Shown here: positions 48,336 to 56,866 of the stretch, piece after piece
Layout: each line of letters begins with the position of its first letter
Numbering within the stretch: the stretch's first letter is position 1
Assembly (NCBI GenBank): GCA_033855775.1
Contig: JAWVFT010000034.1
Span: 36,663 to 100,662, forward strand
DNA: 64,000 nt
Origin: DASVTR01 sp033855775
GTDB lineage: Bacteria; Acidobacteriota; Blastocatellia; Pyrinomonadales; Pyrinomonadaceae
Reading direction: 5' to 3'
Translations under genes and position numbers: made by a program
Notes under the pieces: generated by a model
What the model saw: only the letters and a program-made list of their open reading frames with translations
Database searches by the model: none
What the model was told of the DNA's origin: nothing

Positions 48336-49550
48336 ATGACTCGCATCTTGATTATCGGCGACGCGGTTGCCCCCACCGGTTTTGCCCGGGTGATTCGCAG
48401 TATCTTCGAGCCGCTGCGCAATGATTTTGAACTCCATCAATTGGCGACACGTTATGACGAACGCCCTCACGACTACCCTTGGAAGTTGTATCCAGCCGCG
48501 AAAGGCAAGAGCGTATACGGGTACGATCAAATTCTCCCGCTCATCGAAGAGATTAAGCCCGCGATAGCTTTTCTCCTTTACGACATTCCGTTTCAGATTC
48601 CTTACATGGAGGAGTTGCGGAAGGCTGCGCCGCAACCGAAGGTGGTTATTTATTCGCCGGTTGAGTCAGGGCCAATCGCGCCTGAGATATTACAGCGGCT
48701 TCAAGGAGTTTCGCGCTACGTGCTGTATACGCAGTACGGTCGCGGTGAGATCGCAAAAGCGCTCGAATCGGTTCGGGCGCAGAATCCTCATTTCCAATTT
48801 CCCGAACTTGATGTTATTCCGCATGGCGTGGATACACATCGCTTTTACCCGCTGGACGATGATCGCGGGGAGATTGAAGCGCGCCGGATTGCAGCGCGCC
48901 GGGCGCTGAAACTCGACGACGAGGAGCATCTTGGGGCGTTCATCGTGCTCAATGCCAATCGGAACATGCCGCGAAAACGGATAGACATCACGATGCAGGG
49001 ATTTGCGCTGTTTGCAAAGGCCAAGCCCGCGAACGTCAAGCTTTATCTGCACATGGCGACCGAGGATAGCGGGTGGAACGTTTTAATCCTGGCGAAACGT
49101 TATGGAATTTATGACCGCCTGATTATGACGCAGGCGGATAATTCGCGTCCGCAGTTTTCAGACGAGCAACTGAACCTGCTCTACAATGCGTGCGATGTCG
49201 GGATCACGACCACCACGGGCGAGGGTTGGGGCATGGTCAGTTTCGAGCACGCCGCCACGAGGGCCGCGCAAATCATCCCGCGACACACATCACTGGCGCC
49301 CTTGTGGGCCGGGGCTGCCGAGTTTATAGAGCCTGTGACGAAACTTACTTATCCGGGAAATCTGACTGAGGCGCACATCGTGACACCCGAAGGTGTCGCC
49401 GCCGCTTTGCAACGACTCTATGACAATCGCGACTATCGCGACTCTTTAGCGGAAGCAGCTTATCGAAATGCGACGCGACCAGAACTCAATTGGAGTTCAA
49501 TCGCGGCGCAGTGGAAGCGTCTCTTCAATGAAGTGACGCGCGGTGGCTGA
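48336..49550 (+). CDS. Family 4-type glycosyltransferase
   Basis: The 404-residue protein starts after GGAAACGAATA. Its N-terminal Rossmann domain has ILIIGDAVAPTGFARV; the C-terminal domain has DVIPHGVDTHRFYPL, LNANRNMPRKRIDITMQGFALF, TQADNSRPQFSDEQLNLLYNACDVGITTTTGEGWGMVSFEHAA in pieces, matching the GT-B fold with the EGWG...E nucleotide-sugar site of GT4 enzymes. Donor and acceptor are unknown. It sits just downstream of tRNA-Cys with no other polysaccharide gene nearby, so it may be a transferred single gene. It converges on the small protein pair. Confidence 0.85.
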   Translation: MTRILIIGDAVAPTGFARVIRSIFEPLRNDFELHQLATRYDERPHDYPWKLYPAAKGKSVYGYDQILPLIEEIKPAIAFLLYDIPFQIPYMEELRKAAPQPKVVIYSPVESGPIAPEILQRLQGVSRYVLYTQYGRGEIAKALESVRAQNPHFQFPELDVIPHGVDTHRFYPLDDDRGEIEARRIAARRALKLDDEEHLGAFIVLNANRNMPRKRIDITMQGFALFAKAKPANVKLYLHMATEDSGWNVLILAKRYGIYDRLIMTQADNSRPQFSDEQLNLLYNACDVGITTTTGEGWGMVSFEHAATRAAQIIPRHTSLAPLWAGAAEFIEPVTKLTYPGNLTEAHIVTPEGVAAALQRLYDNRDYRDSLAEAAYRNATRPELNWSSIAAQWKRLFNEVTRGG

Positions 49551-49566
49551 CCATGTCGGTCGTCAG

Positions 49567-49812
49567 CTATAGTCGAGAAATCCCAATGGTGACAGTCATG
49601 CCGATGTGTGGCTTGGGAATCGTGATCTTAAAAGGTGTAATCTGGGGCGGTTTGCTGACCGGCAAGACGTTAAACGACACCTTCACGTTTTCCTGATTAT
49701 CGTATTTGGGCCAATCACTCGTGCCCCCCGGATCTATCGTGCCGCAATCGCCGTGGCCGGGGGAAGTAATACCGAACATAACCTGACACGGTGTGTTGTT
49801 GGATAACTTCAT
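49567..49812 (-). CDS. Small GDCGTI-type protein, copy 2
   Basis: The 81-residue product starts MKLSNNTPCQVMFGITSPG, then GDCGTIDPGG, WPKYDNQENVKVSFNV and a Pro/Ile/Lys-rich C-terminal half. It aligns with the product of the next minus-strand gene (49874) at MKL.N.T, IT.P, GDCGTI, G..D.P.YD.Q.NV.V.F. There is no signal peptide or membrane segment. It looks like a compact beta protein. I recognise no named family. Its C-terminal half diverges from its paralogue. The ribosome binding site (GGAG) is 11 bases upstream. Confidence 0.72.
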   Translation of the reverse strand: MKLSNNTPCQVMFGITSPGHGDCGTIDPGGTSDWPKYDNQENVKVSFNVLPVSKPPQITPFKITIPKPHIGMTVTIGISRL

Positions 49813-49873
49813 TATTTAAGTGACTCCATGAGCGCCGAAAAATCGGCGGGGTTGCGAAGCGTTGGGGGTCTGG

Positions 49874-50104
49874 CTATAGGGCCACGAGCGTCAGTTCGGT
49901 CTGCTGACCTGTTTCGGTGGCGCCCCAAGTGGTCGAGAAACCGACGGCGCCTCCGACGGGCAGAAACTCGACAGAGACGTTCTGTTGAGTGTCATAGTAG
50001 GGAAGATCAACCATGCCATTGACGGCAATCGTGCCGCAATCACCCCCTCTGGGGGCAGTAATCCAGTAGCTCACGGCGACGTTAGTTTCGTTAACGAGCT
50101 TCAT
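49874..50104 (-). CDS. Small GDCGTI-type protein, copy 1
   Basis: GGAG nine bases upstream and ATG at 50104 give 76 residues: MKLVNETNVAVSYWITAPRG, GDCGTIAVNGMVDLPYYDTQ in one conserved block, NVSVEFLPVGG and a Thr/Gly-rich end. It is the paralogue of the gene at 49567, and the two lie in tandem in the same direction with about 60 bases between them. The alternating hydrophobic pattern suggests a small beta-sandwich. The single shared cysteine is in GDCGTI. Function is unknown; possibilities include a secreted or surface-binding protein exported without a classical signal, which is inference. Confidence 0.75.
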   Translation of the reverse strand: MKLVNETNVAVSYWITAPRGGDCGTIAVNGMVDLPYYDTQQNVSVEFLPVGGAVGFSTTWGATETGQQTELTLVAL

Positions 50105-50453
50105 TCGTTTGTTCTCCAGTTAGTTAATTTGCTTGCGGAAGATAGGTCCAATCACGAAGTGACGCTGGCGTTGTAGATACCTTTGCAGCGCGTGCATCCT
50201 ACTAGAAGCGGACTTTCATGGCAAGAAAATTGAAACAATGCGGGCCGGACGCGGGCATAGCCTATTGCCATGGAATCGCGGAGGCGGTGATAATCGTAGC
50301 GTTGGCTGTGCTCTCATGAGTTTAAGCCTGTGGGTGATGGAACAATGATGCGAGCCGTTTAGATTTGGTCGTTAGATTACTTAAAGTCCGGCTCAAGCTT
50401 TTATCACGGAGACTTGAAGCGACTAACCAACTTGCTGAAAGGAGCTATGTCCT
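50105..50453. other. Divergent intergenic region
   Basis: This separates the small protein pair (minus) from the DUF4232 gene (plus) and is more A/T-rich than its surroundings. It should hold promoters in both directions. I see no gene and no clear sigma54 site (TGGCAC-N5-TTGC). Confidence 0.45.
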
Positions 50454-51029
50454 ATGAAAGAGGTTTCCCGGAGTGAACATGGCGGTCTGAGATTGCTGCT
50501 CGCCTTCATTGCGCTGTCAATGCTCTTCGTCCACAACGCCGCCGCGCAGGTAAAGCAGGATTTCGCGCACGACACAGGTTTGGCCGCGGCCCGGTGTCTC
50601 GACAATCAACTCTCGTTGAGCCACGACGGCGAAGACGCAGCCATGGGCGGGTTACGCAGCATGCAATTTTTCTTCACCAATATTTCGTCAACACCATGCG
50701 CCCTGAAAGGCTACCCGCGTTTCGAGTTGTTGAATAAATCCGGCGGGCTAGTCCGGGGTGGTCGGGCCGCTAACGGCTTAACCCGGATGGGCGATGAGTT
50801 CAAAGAGGCTCCGCAACTGGTGACGATTGAGCCGGGCAACAAGGCGACGTTCTGGATTGATTATCATGCCAGAGGCGCAGGGTCTATGGGAAAGCCCTGT
50901 CCGACCTATCGCAGGTTTAGGATTACGGCTCCCGGCACGAAGCGCGTGTTCGTTCAACGTGATGCGATTGAGGTCTGTTCGGGATTGGAGGTTTCGCCCG
51001 TGCGTTCGCCCTCCGGCGAGCAGCGTTAG
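50454..51029 (+). CDS. DUF4232-type exported protein
   Basis: AAAGGAG lies nine bases before the ATG. The 191-residue protein has a signal peptide (LLLAFIALSMLFVHNAAAQ). The mature part has CLDNQLSLSHDGEDAAMGG, FFFTNISSTPCALKGYPRFELLNKSG, VTIEPGNKATFWIDYH and FRITAPGTKRVFVQRD, which is the two-strand-sheet pattern of DUF4232 proteins common in soil bacteria. The cysteines in STPCALKGYP and GKPCPTYRRF are likely paired. Function unknown; probably extracytoplasmic. Confidence 0.83.
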   Translation: MKEVSRSEHGGLRLLLAFIALSMLFVHNAAAQVKQDFAHDTGLAAARCLDNQLSLSHDGEDAAMGGLRSMQFFFTNISSTPCALKGYPRFELLNKSGGLVRGGRAANGLTRMGDEFKEAPQLVTIEPGNKATFWIDYHARGAGSMGKPCPTYRRFRITAPGTKRVFVQRDAIEVCSGLEVSPVRSPSGEQR

Positions 51030-51356
51030 TTTCTGCGCCGCGCAGGGCAAGCCAGCGTGCAGACTATTTCTACGACTTTTGCCGCTAAACTTAAGGCATG
51101 ACATTGGAGCGAGCGGCGGGCGCTTCTGAGCAGTTTTGTCACAATAGCAGAAGACGCAAGGGCCAACTCATGGTTACTTCTGCCACACGTTAGTTAACTT
51201 GCTATCCGAATCCAATCGAGCTTGCTCGTCTTTATAAGTTGAGACGAATACTCTTCTGCTCAGCTTTAGCGCATCATAGCGGTATGATAATTGATATGCA
51301 TCCAGCGGGCGTGATGCTGGCCTTCGGACTCCGTTTGTCTACAGCACAGGTGAATT
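51030..51356. other. Intergenic region upstream of the signalling locus
   Basis: No gene is seen. The promoter of the FecR gene should be here. I searched for a sigma54-type element, because the locus encodes a sigma54 activator, and found none that matches well. Confidence 0.4.
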
Positions 51357-52202
51357 ATGAGATTTAAAAGAGTCGTCTTAACTTGCCTTTTGCTCTTAAA
51401 CTTTATGCTCTTAACATCGAGCAATGGGCAGGCGCAAACGTTGGCTTCGGCGAGAATCCTCAGCAGCGCCGGGCCGGTTGAGATTGAGCGCCGAGCGCAG
51501 GAACAGCCAGGGGCGTTGATAAAGATTACGTATCGGGTAAACGATGAGTTGGTCGCCGGCGATGTCATCAAGACTTATGCGGGCGGGCGACTGGTGTTGG
51601 GGCTGGCCGACGGCTCGCAGGCCATCATCGCTGAAAAGACAACCGTGGAACTGACCGACCTCTCGAAATCTCCCCGAACGATTTTTAACATGCTGCGCGG
51701 CAAGACGCGGATCAAGATTGAGAAAGTGGGAGGGCGTCCCAACCCTTACCGGGTCAACACGCCGACGACCGTTATCGCGGTGCGCGGCACGCTGTTCGAT
51801 GTTCTTGTGACGGAGCAAGAGACGCAGGTATTCGTTCATGAAGGCGAGGTGGCCGTTAGTAATTTTGCGCGCCCGGACGTGATGGTTATCTTAGCTCCCG
51901 GCCAAAGAACCCGCGTGCAGCAAACTCAACCGCCGGAGCTGCCGTCACGCTTTCAGCCCAATCGCAATAATGAGATGTTCAAGCCGGGCCAGCCGGAGAG
52001 AGGCCCGAACGACGACCGCCCCCATGGAGGAAGAGACACAGGAGGGCAAGCGCCAAATCAGACCGGAGACGCTGACCGAAGGCGACAGCCCGACCGGGAT
52101 GCTCAAGGAGATAACGTCCCTGACGCTAAACAATCAGGAGGAAGTCCCGGTGGCTCGCCCCCCGGCTCCGGCGGGCATAATGATGGCGGCAGGAAACCTT
52201 GA
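51357..52202 (+). CDS. FecR-domain exported protein
   Basis: AGGTGAATT precedes the ATG. The 281-residue protein has a signal peptide (VVLTCLLLLNFMLLTSSNGQAQ) and a FecR domain at about 30-190: VAGDVIKTYAGGRLVLGLADGSQAIIAEKTTVEL (in two strands), RVNTPTTVIAVRGTLFDV and VFVHEGEVAVSN. The C-terminal 90 residues are low complexity, rich in Gly, Pro, Asn, Asp and Arg. FecR domains outside iron transport are common next to CHASE2 sensors, as here. It may be an extracytoplasmic ligand or cell-wall reader; this is inference from position. Confidence 0.87.
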   Translation: MRFKRVVLTCLLLLNFMLLTSSNGQAQTLASARILSSAGPVEIERRAQEQPGALIKITYRVNDELVAGDVIKTYAGGRLVLGLADGSQAIIAEKTTVELTDLSKSPRTIFNMLRGKTRIKIEKVGGRPNPYRVNTPTTVIAVRGTLFDVLVTEQETQVFVHEGEVAVSNFARPDVMVILAPGQRTRVQQTQPPELPSRFQPNRNNEMFKPGQPERGPNDDRPHGGRDTGGQAPNQTGDADRRRQPDRDAQGDNVPDAKQSGGSPGGSPPGSGGHNDGGRKP

Positions 52203-52217
52203 GCGCAGATAGAGAGG

Positions 52218-53654
52218 ATGAGTTTATCTTTAGCTCACATGCTCGATAATCAAACTAAAAACATCAGTGTGCTCATCGCTGACGATGAGCGAGGGGCGCG
52301 CCTCGCGTTGGAGGTGCCGCTCAAGCTAGGCGGCTACAAAGTGGCTTCCGTCGCCAGCGGGCGCGAGGCGATTAAAGCAGGTCAACAGTCTCACTTCGAT
52401 TTGGTGCTGACAGATGTCTTCATGCCTGATGTCGGTGGCCTCGATGTCATACGCGAGTTTCGCCGGTTCAGTCCTGAAACGAAAATCATCGTCATGACGG
52501 CGCAGGGTTCTTTAGAGATTGCCATGGAAGCGATTTCCGAGGGCGCCGTAGATTTCATCGCTAAACCTTTCGACCTTGAGCAGGTGATGGCAATCGTCGA
52601 GCGCGCGACCGCTCAATCTCAGGCCGCAACGGACGAGGGCGAAGAGCGCCTTTCCGGCTCCGGCCTCATCGGGCACAGCCCGCAGATGGTGCGCGTCTAT
52701 AAGCTCACGGCGTATGCGGCGCGAACCCACACGACCGTTTTAATCGAGGGCGAGTCGGGGACGGGCAAGGAACTCGTCGCGCGCTCCATACATAATTACA
52801 GTCGCAGGGCGACGCGACCTTTCACGGCCATTAACTGTAGCGCGCTGACGGAGACGCTGCTTGAGTCGGAACTGTTCGGCTACGCTAAGGGCAGTTTCAC
52901 GGGCGCGGCCTCTGACCGTCCGGGCCTCTTCGAGAACACGAACGGCGGAACCATCCTGCTCGACGAGTTGGGCACTACGGGCCGCTCTTTTCAGGCGAGC
53001 CTGCTGCGCGTGCTACAGGAGCAGGAAGTGCGACGCATCGGCGAGCACGAAGCGCGAAAGGTTGACGTGCGCGTTATCGGGGCGACCAACTCGAATCTTG
53101 AACAGTTGATTGAGCAAGGCGAATTTCGCGCCGACCTCTTTTACAGGCTCGGCGTGCTGCGCATCAAGCTGCCGCCTTTGCGCGAGCGGGGGCTGGAAGA
53201 CTTGAAGCTGCTGGTCAGACATTTCATTAAAAAGTACGGCGTGGGAATGCAGGTTTCAAATGAAGCGATGGAACTCTTGTCTCGCTACAGTTGGCCGGGC
53301 AACGTGCGCGAATTGGAGAACGCTATCGAGCATGCGGTGGCGGTCTGCGCGAACCATCTCATCAGAGTCAGCGACCTGCCGGAGCACGTTGTCGGGAAAG
53401 CTCTGCCGGTTCCCCTTGCCCGGCCAAGACAAAGTTCGCTCTCGCTGATTGATGACAGACCGACCCTTGAAGAGTTGAGCCGGCGTTACACTCAACTCAT
53501 CCTTGCCGAAACGGAGGGCAACAAGTCGCGCGCGGCTGAAGCGCTCGGCATCAACCGGCGCACACTCTATCGTTATCTAGATTCCGAAGCCCTTCCCTCT
53601 TCTACCGATGAGCAAGTTGATGCCGACTCGTCCGCTGAATCTGCCGAGAATTGA
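52218..53654 (+). CDS. NtrC-family sigma54-dependent response regulator
   Basis: The 478-residue protein has a receiver domain (acidic pocket Asp22/Asp23, phospho-acceptor Asp66 in LTDVFMPD), a AAA+ domain with Walker A GESGTGKE (178-185), LELFGYAKGSFTGA and the Walker B segment TILLDELG. A C-terminal Fis-type helix-turn-helix lies at about 434-454 (NKSRAAEALGINRRTLYRYL). The sigma54-contact loop reads GSFTGA (225-230) instead of the usual GAFTGA. It should activate sigma54 promoters after phosphorylation by the kinase encoded seven bases downstream. Confidence 0.93.
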   Translation: MSLSLAHMLDNQTKNISVLIADDERGARLALEVPLKLGGYKVASVASGREAIKAGQQSHFDLVLTDVFMPDVGGLDVIREFRRFSPETKIIVMTAQGSLEIAMEAISEGAVDFIAKPFDLEQVMAIVERATAQSQAATDEGEERLSGSGLIGHSPQMVRVYKLTAYAARTHTTVLIEGESGTGKELVARSIHNYSRRATRPFTAINCSALTETLLESELFGYAKGSFTGAASDRPGLFENTNGGTILLDELGTTGRSFQASLLRVLQEQEVRRIGEHEARKVDVRVIGATNSNLEQLIEQGEFRADLFYRLGVLRIKLPPLRERGLEDLKLLVRHFIKKYGVGMQVSNEAMELLSRYSWPGNVRELENAIEHAVAVCANHLIRVSDLPEHVVGKALPVPLARPRQSSLSLIDDRPTLEELSRRYTQLILAETEGNKSRAAEALGINRRTLYRYLDSEALPSSTDEQVDADSSAESAEN

Positions 53655-53660
53655 TTCTAA

Positions 53661-56489
53661 GTGCGCCGCCCAAGCTCACAAGTCTTCACGACCATTCTGA
53701 TTATTGTCACAAGCCTCTCGGCGTCAATTGCCGTCACATGGCTTGTTCCGTCCCTCACGGCTTCGTCCGTCAACATGCTCTTCCGGTTTCGCGGCCAGCT
53801 CTCGCGCCCCGACGATATAGTCATCGTGGCGATTGACGATGCGAGCTTGCAGCGAGTCGGCAAATGGCCGTGGCCGCGCTCCGTGATGGCGTCCGCTCTC
53901 GACCGCATCACGGAAGCGCGCCCGCGAGCAATCGGCTTGGACGTGATTTATGCCGAAAGCTCAAGCGCGTTTGACGACCAACTCCTGACTGAAGCCATCA
54001 GGCGCAGCGGTCGCGTCGTCCTGCCTGCGCAGTTGACTGAAGTTGAAACAACACAGCCGGAGATGGGCGGCTCCTCGACGTGGCTCACGCCCCTGCCCGA
54101 AATGAGAAACGCGTCGGCAGCCACCGGCCACGCGCACGCAGACCCGGACGTTGACGGCGTGCTGCGCACAGTTCAACTCAGCAAGGCGGACGCGAAGGGA
54201 AATCGCCTGTGGGCCTTCGGCCTTGAGACGCTCAGAGTAGCCGAGCAAATTCCCACGGAGCAAGTTGAAGAGCGAACGGGCAGCTTGCGCGTCGGGCGGC
54301 ACGAGATTGCGATTCAGGACGAGGCCGAGCAGTCAACGCTTCCCGGCGTCACCGTCATCCGCCCGAACGAGATGCTCATCAATTACATCGGCCCGCCGAG
54401 AACATTTCCTTACTACAGCATCGTCGATGTTCTTGAAGGCCACGTCGCAGCCTCGACCTTCAACGACAGGATTGTGCTGATCGGCTCCGTGGCTCAGACC
54501 ATGGGCGACACGCGCATCACGCCTTTCATTCACTACGGAGACTTTGAGAAGCAGAACGGCGCAGGGATGCCCGGCGTCGAGGTGCACGCCAACGTGATTG
54601 AGACTATCAGGCGGGGCGTGTCGTTGAATCCTCGCTCCGACTGGCAGGGTTTCGGCATCGCGTTGCTGGTTATTCTCTGCGCCTCTGCCGTGGTTCACTT
54701 GCTCGACGGGTGGCGTGTGATTGCGGGCCTTGGCATTCTGTTAGGTCTGGTCATCTCCGGCAGCCTTTACGTTTTCAACCATTACTTCATCATCCCGCCC
54801 GTGGTTCCCATGCTGACTGGCTTCTTCACAGTCGTGCCGCTGCTGTTGCTCAACGGCTCGATTACGGCAAGCCGTGATTTGGATCGGAAACTGGAGAAGC
54901 TGGCGCGCATCCAAAAGCGATTCATGTTTCTTCGGACGCGGACAGATTCATTCTCGACATCGCTCTCCTTTCTCGGCTCAATCCTGAGAGCGGAGACGGT
55001 CGCTCTCTACAGAGAGCCAACCGCTGGCAGGGCATTCCGACTCGAAGCCTGCTTCGGACAAAAGCCGGACGAGGGCGAGACATTATCTCGGATAGAAGAC
55101 GCTGAAAACGTTGCCGAAGATTCCTCACGGTCGCTTCGCTTGCCTCTGACGGATGAATCGGAACTGCTCGGCATGTTGCTTATCAAACGAGCAGCGGGAG
55201 AGCAGTTTTCGGAGGGCGAGCGTCAACTGGCCCGCGAATTTGCGGAAGGGTTAGCGCGGGAGTTAAGAGCCGCTGAACAGAGTTCTCAACTTCGAGCGCG
55301 TTCCCTTCCCGTCAACCTGCCGCATAACATCACATGGAAGCTGCGCGCAGTGGATGAGATTACGGCGCTCTTGATGGCGCGGATAAGCTTTATGAATCAG
55401 GCATTCATCAGCATGACCGAGGGGCTGCTGGTCGCCGACATCACGGGCCAAGTCATCTTCGCTAACCCGGCGGCGCGCCCGTTCTGGAATAGTCTCGACA
55501 CAGAGGCTCTCATGAGCAAGAGTCTGACTGAGCTTTTTGTTGAACGCGGAATTATTGAGATGGACGGTTTGCGCGAAACGATGAACGCAGCGCTGGGCGG
55601 GCGAAATGTGCTGATAGATGTTGAGCTATCGGGCGCGGAAGGCCGCTTTTATACTGTCCAATTTTCGGCGGTGCTCGCGAGCAGCAGTCCGCGCATCGAA
55701 CGCGAACCGCGGGCGGATAACTTTCAAGCAACTGCACAGGAAAATCCGGGAGTCATAGGGTTAATTGTCATCATCAACGATGTGACGAAGCGTCGTGAGC
55801 TTGAGCGCGTCAAGGCCGAAACGTTGCAACTCGTATCACATGAACTGCGCACGCCGCTGACTTCGATTCGTGGATTGAGCGAGGCGCTGCTCAAATATCC
55901 GGTTCCCGCAGAAGACTCGCCGGAGATGCTGGAGACGATTCACTCCGAGGCATTGCGCATGAGCGACCTCATCAACAGCTATCTTGATGTCACCAGAATT
56001 GAATCCGGCGCGCAGTCCTTAACGCGCCGCCCCGTCAACATCAACCGCTTGATAACAGAATGTGTCCGTATGCTCGGCAGCCTCGCGGCGGGAAAAGAGA
56101 TTCAACTCAAGCTGAAACTTGAGGAGCCGTCGCCGACGCTTATCGGCGATGCGCAACTGCTCACGCAGGCGGTCAATAATCTTTTAAGCAACGCCGTCAA
56201 GTACAGCCCCGCCGGTTCGTGTGTGGAGATTGGCTCCGCGCGGGATGATGGCTGCGTGCGCATACACGTCCGCGATTATGGAAATGGAATCCCACAGGAA
56301 TTTCAAGGGCGCGTCTTTGAGAAGTTTTACAGGCTGGAGCGCGACGCCAAATCAGAGGTCATCGGCACGGGCCTCGGCCTTCCGCTGGTCAAAGAGATAG
56401 CCGAAAGACATGGCGGGCAGGTGACGCTTAAAAGCGAGCCTGACAAAGGCTCGACTTTTACGATTCAATTGCCGCTGCAAAAAGTCTGA
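53661..56489 (+). CDS. CHASE2-domain sensor histidine kinase
   Basis: A GTG start seven bases after the regulator's stop gives 942 residues. A membrane helix at about 11-31 leads into a periplasmic CHASE2 domain (to about 325; motifs DDIVIVAIDDASLQRVGKWPWPR, GLDVIYAESS and DRIVLIGSVAQTMGD), followed by three membrane helices. After a linker come a PAS-like domain (about 585-690; MTEGLLVADITGQVIFANPAA), the HisKA histidine His727 in VSHELRTPLTSIRG, and an ATPase domain with NNLLSNAVKYSPAG, RDYGNGIP and GTGLGLPLVKEI. It should phosphorylate the NtrC-type regulator upstream. Confidence 0.92.
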   Translation: MRRPSSQVFTTILIIVTSLSASIAVTWLVPSLTASSVNMLFRFRGQLSRPDDIVIVAIDDASLQRVGKWPWPRSVMASALDRITEARPRAIGLDVIYAESSSAFDDQLLTEAIRRSGRVVLPAQLTEVETTQPEMGGSSTWLTPLPEMRNASAATGHAHADPDVDGVLRTVQLSKADAKGNRLWAFGLETLRVAEQIPTEQVEERTGSLRVGRHEIAIQDEAEQSTLPGVTVIRPNEMLINYIGPPRTFPYYSIVDVLEGHVAASTFNDRIVLIGSVAQTMGDTRITPFIHYGDFEKQNGAGMPGVEVHANVIETIRRGVSLNPRSDWQGFGIALLVILCASAVVHLLDGWRVIAGLGILLGLVISGSLYVFNHYFIIPPVVPMLTGFFTVVPLLLLNGSITASRDLDRKLEKLARIQKRFMFLRTRTDSFSTSLSFLGSILRAETVALYREPTAGRAFRLEACFGQKPDEGETLSRIEDAENVAEDSSRSLRLPLTDESELLGMLLIKRAAGEQFSEGERQLAREFAEGLARELRAAEQSSQLRARSLPVNLPHNITWKLRAVDEITALLMARISFMNQAFISMTEGLLVADITGQVIFANPAARPFWNSLDTEALMSKSLTELFVERGIIEMDGLRETMNAALGGRNVLIDVELSGAEGRFYTVQFSAVLASSSPRIEREPRADNFQATAQENPGVIGLIVIINDVTKRRELERVKAETLQLVSHELRTPLTSIRGLSEALLKYPVPAEDSPEMLETIHSEALRMSDLINSYLDVTRIESGAQSLTRRPVNINRLITECVRMLGSLAAGKEIQLKLKLEEPSPTLIGDAQLLTQAVNNLLSNAVKYSPAGSCVEIGSARDDGCVRIHVRDYGNGIPQEFQGRVFEKFYRLERDAKSEVIGTGLGLPLVKEIAERHGGQVTLKSEPDKGSTFTIQLPLQKV

Positions 56490-56503
56490 TGCAAAAAGTC
56501 TGA
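56476..56503. repeat. 14-bp tandem duplication over a stop codon
   Basis: TGCAAAAAGTCTGA occurs twice in immediate succession (56476-56489, 56490-56503); the first copy contains the stop codon of the kinase gene, so the second copy is outside the frame and has no coding effect. Confidence 0.95.
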
Positions 56504-56866
56504 GACTATCGCTCGTCCTGCTCGTCCCGCCACCTCACCAAAAGCCGACCGCCGGTGTTCATTATTGTCACGCGGTTCGAGGCCGCCGCTCTCGACGCTG
56601 GTTAGTTTTGTCCCAAGCAGCAGCGAGCTTCCTTGATTTTCAATACTCCTCATAGCGGAACGACGATTGCCAAACGTCTTATGCGGAATCCGGAAAGGTG
56701 AGAAGGCTGCCACCGGATTCCACCTCTCGGCCAACCTGGCGCCGGGAGGATGCAAAGGGGCGCGGGCAAAGCGCGCCCTGACCCGCAATCACAGTCTCTA
56801 AAGTCAGAGCGTCAGATTCCCCCGCCTGAAGACCCCAACGAGGACGCACGCGGGAACGGAGGCAAT
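56490..56866. other. Intergenic region upstream of the di-haem gene
   Basis: A GGAATCCGG/CCGGATTCC hairpin lies at 56685-56721 around GGTG...CCACC-type sequence. It could be a leader structure for the gene at 56867, but does not match a riboswitch class I can name. I see no gene here. Confidence 0.4.

Noticed and set aside
56680..56760. Cobalamin-like riboswitch upstream of the di-haem gene
   Set aside because: A hairpin and GGTG/CCACC are present, but the required box elements are not in the right order or spacing.
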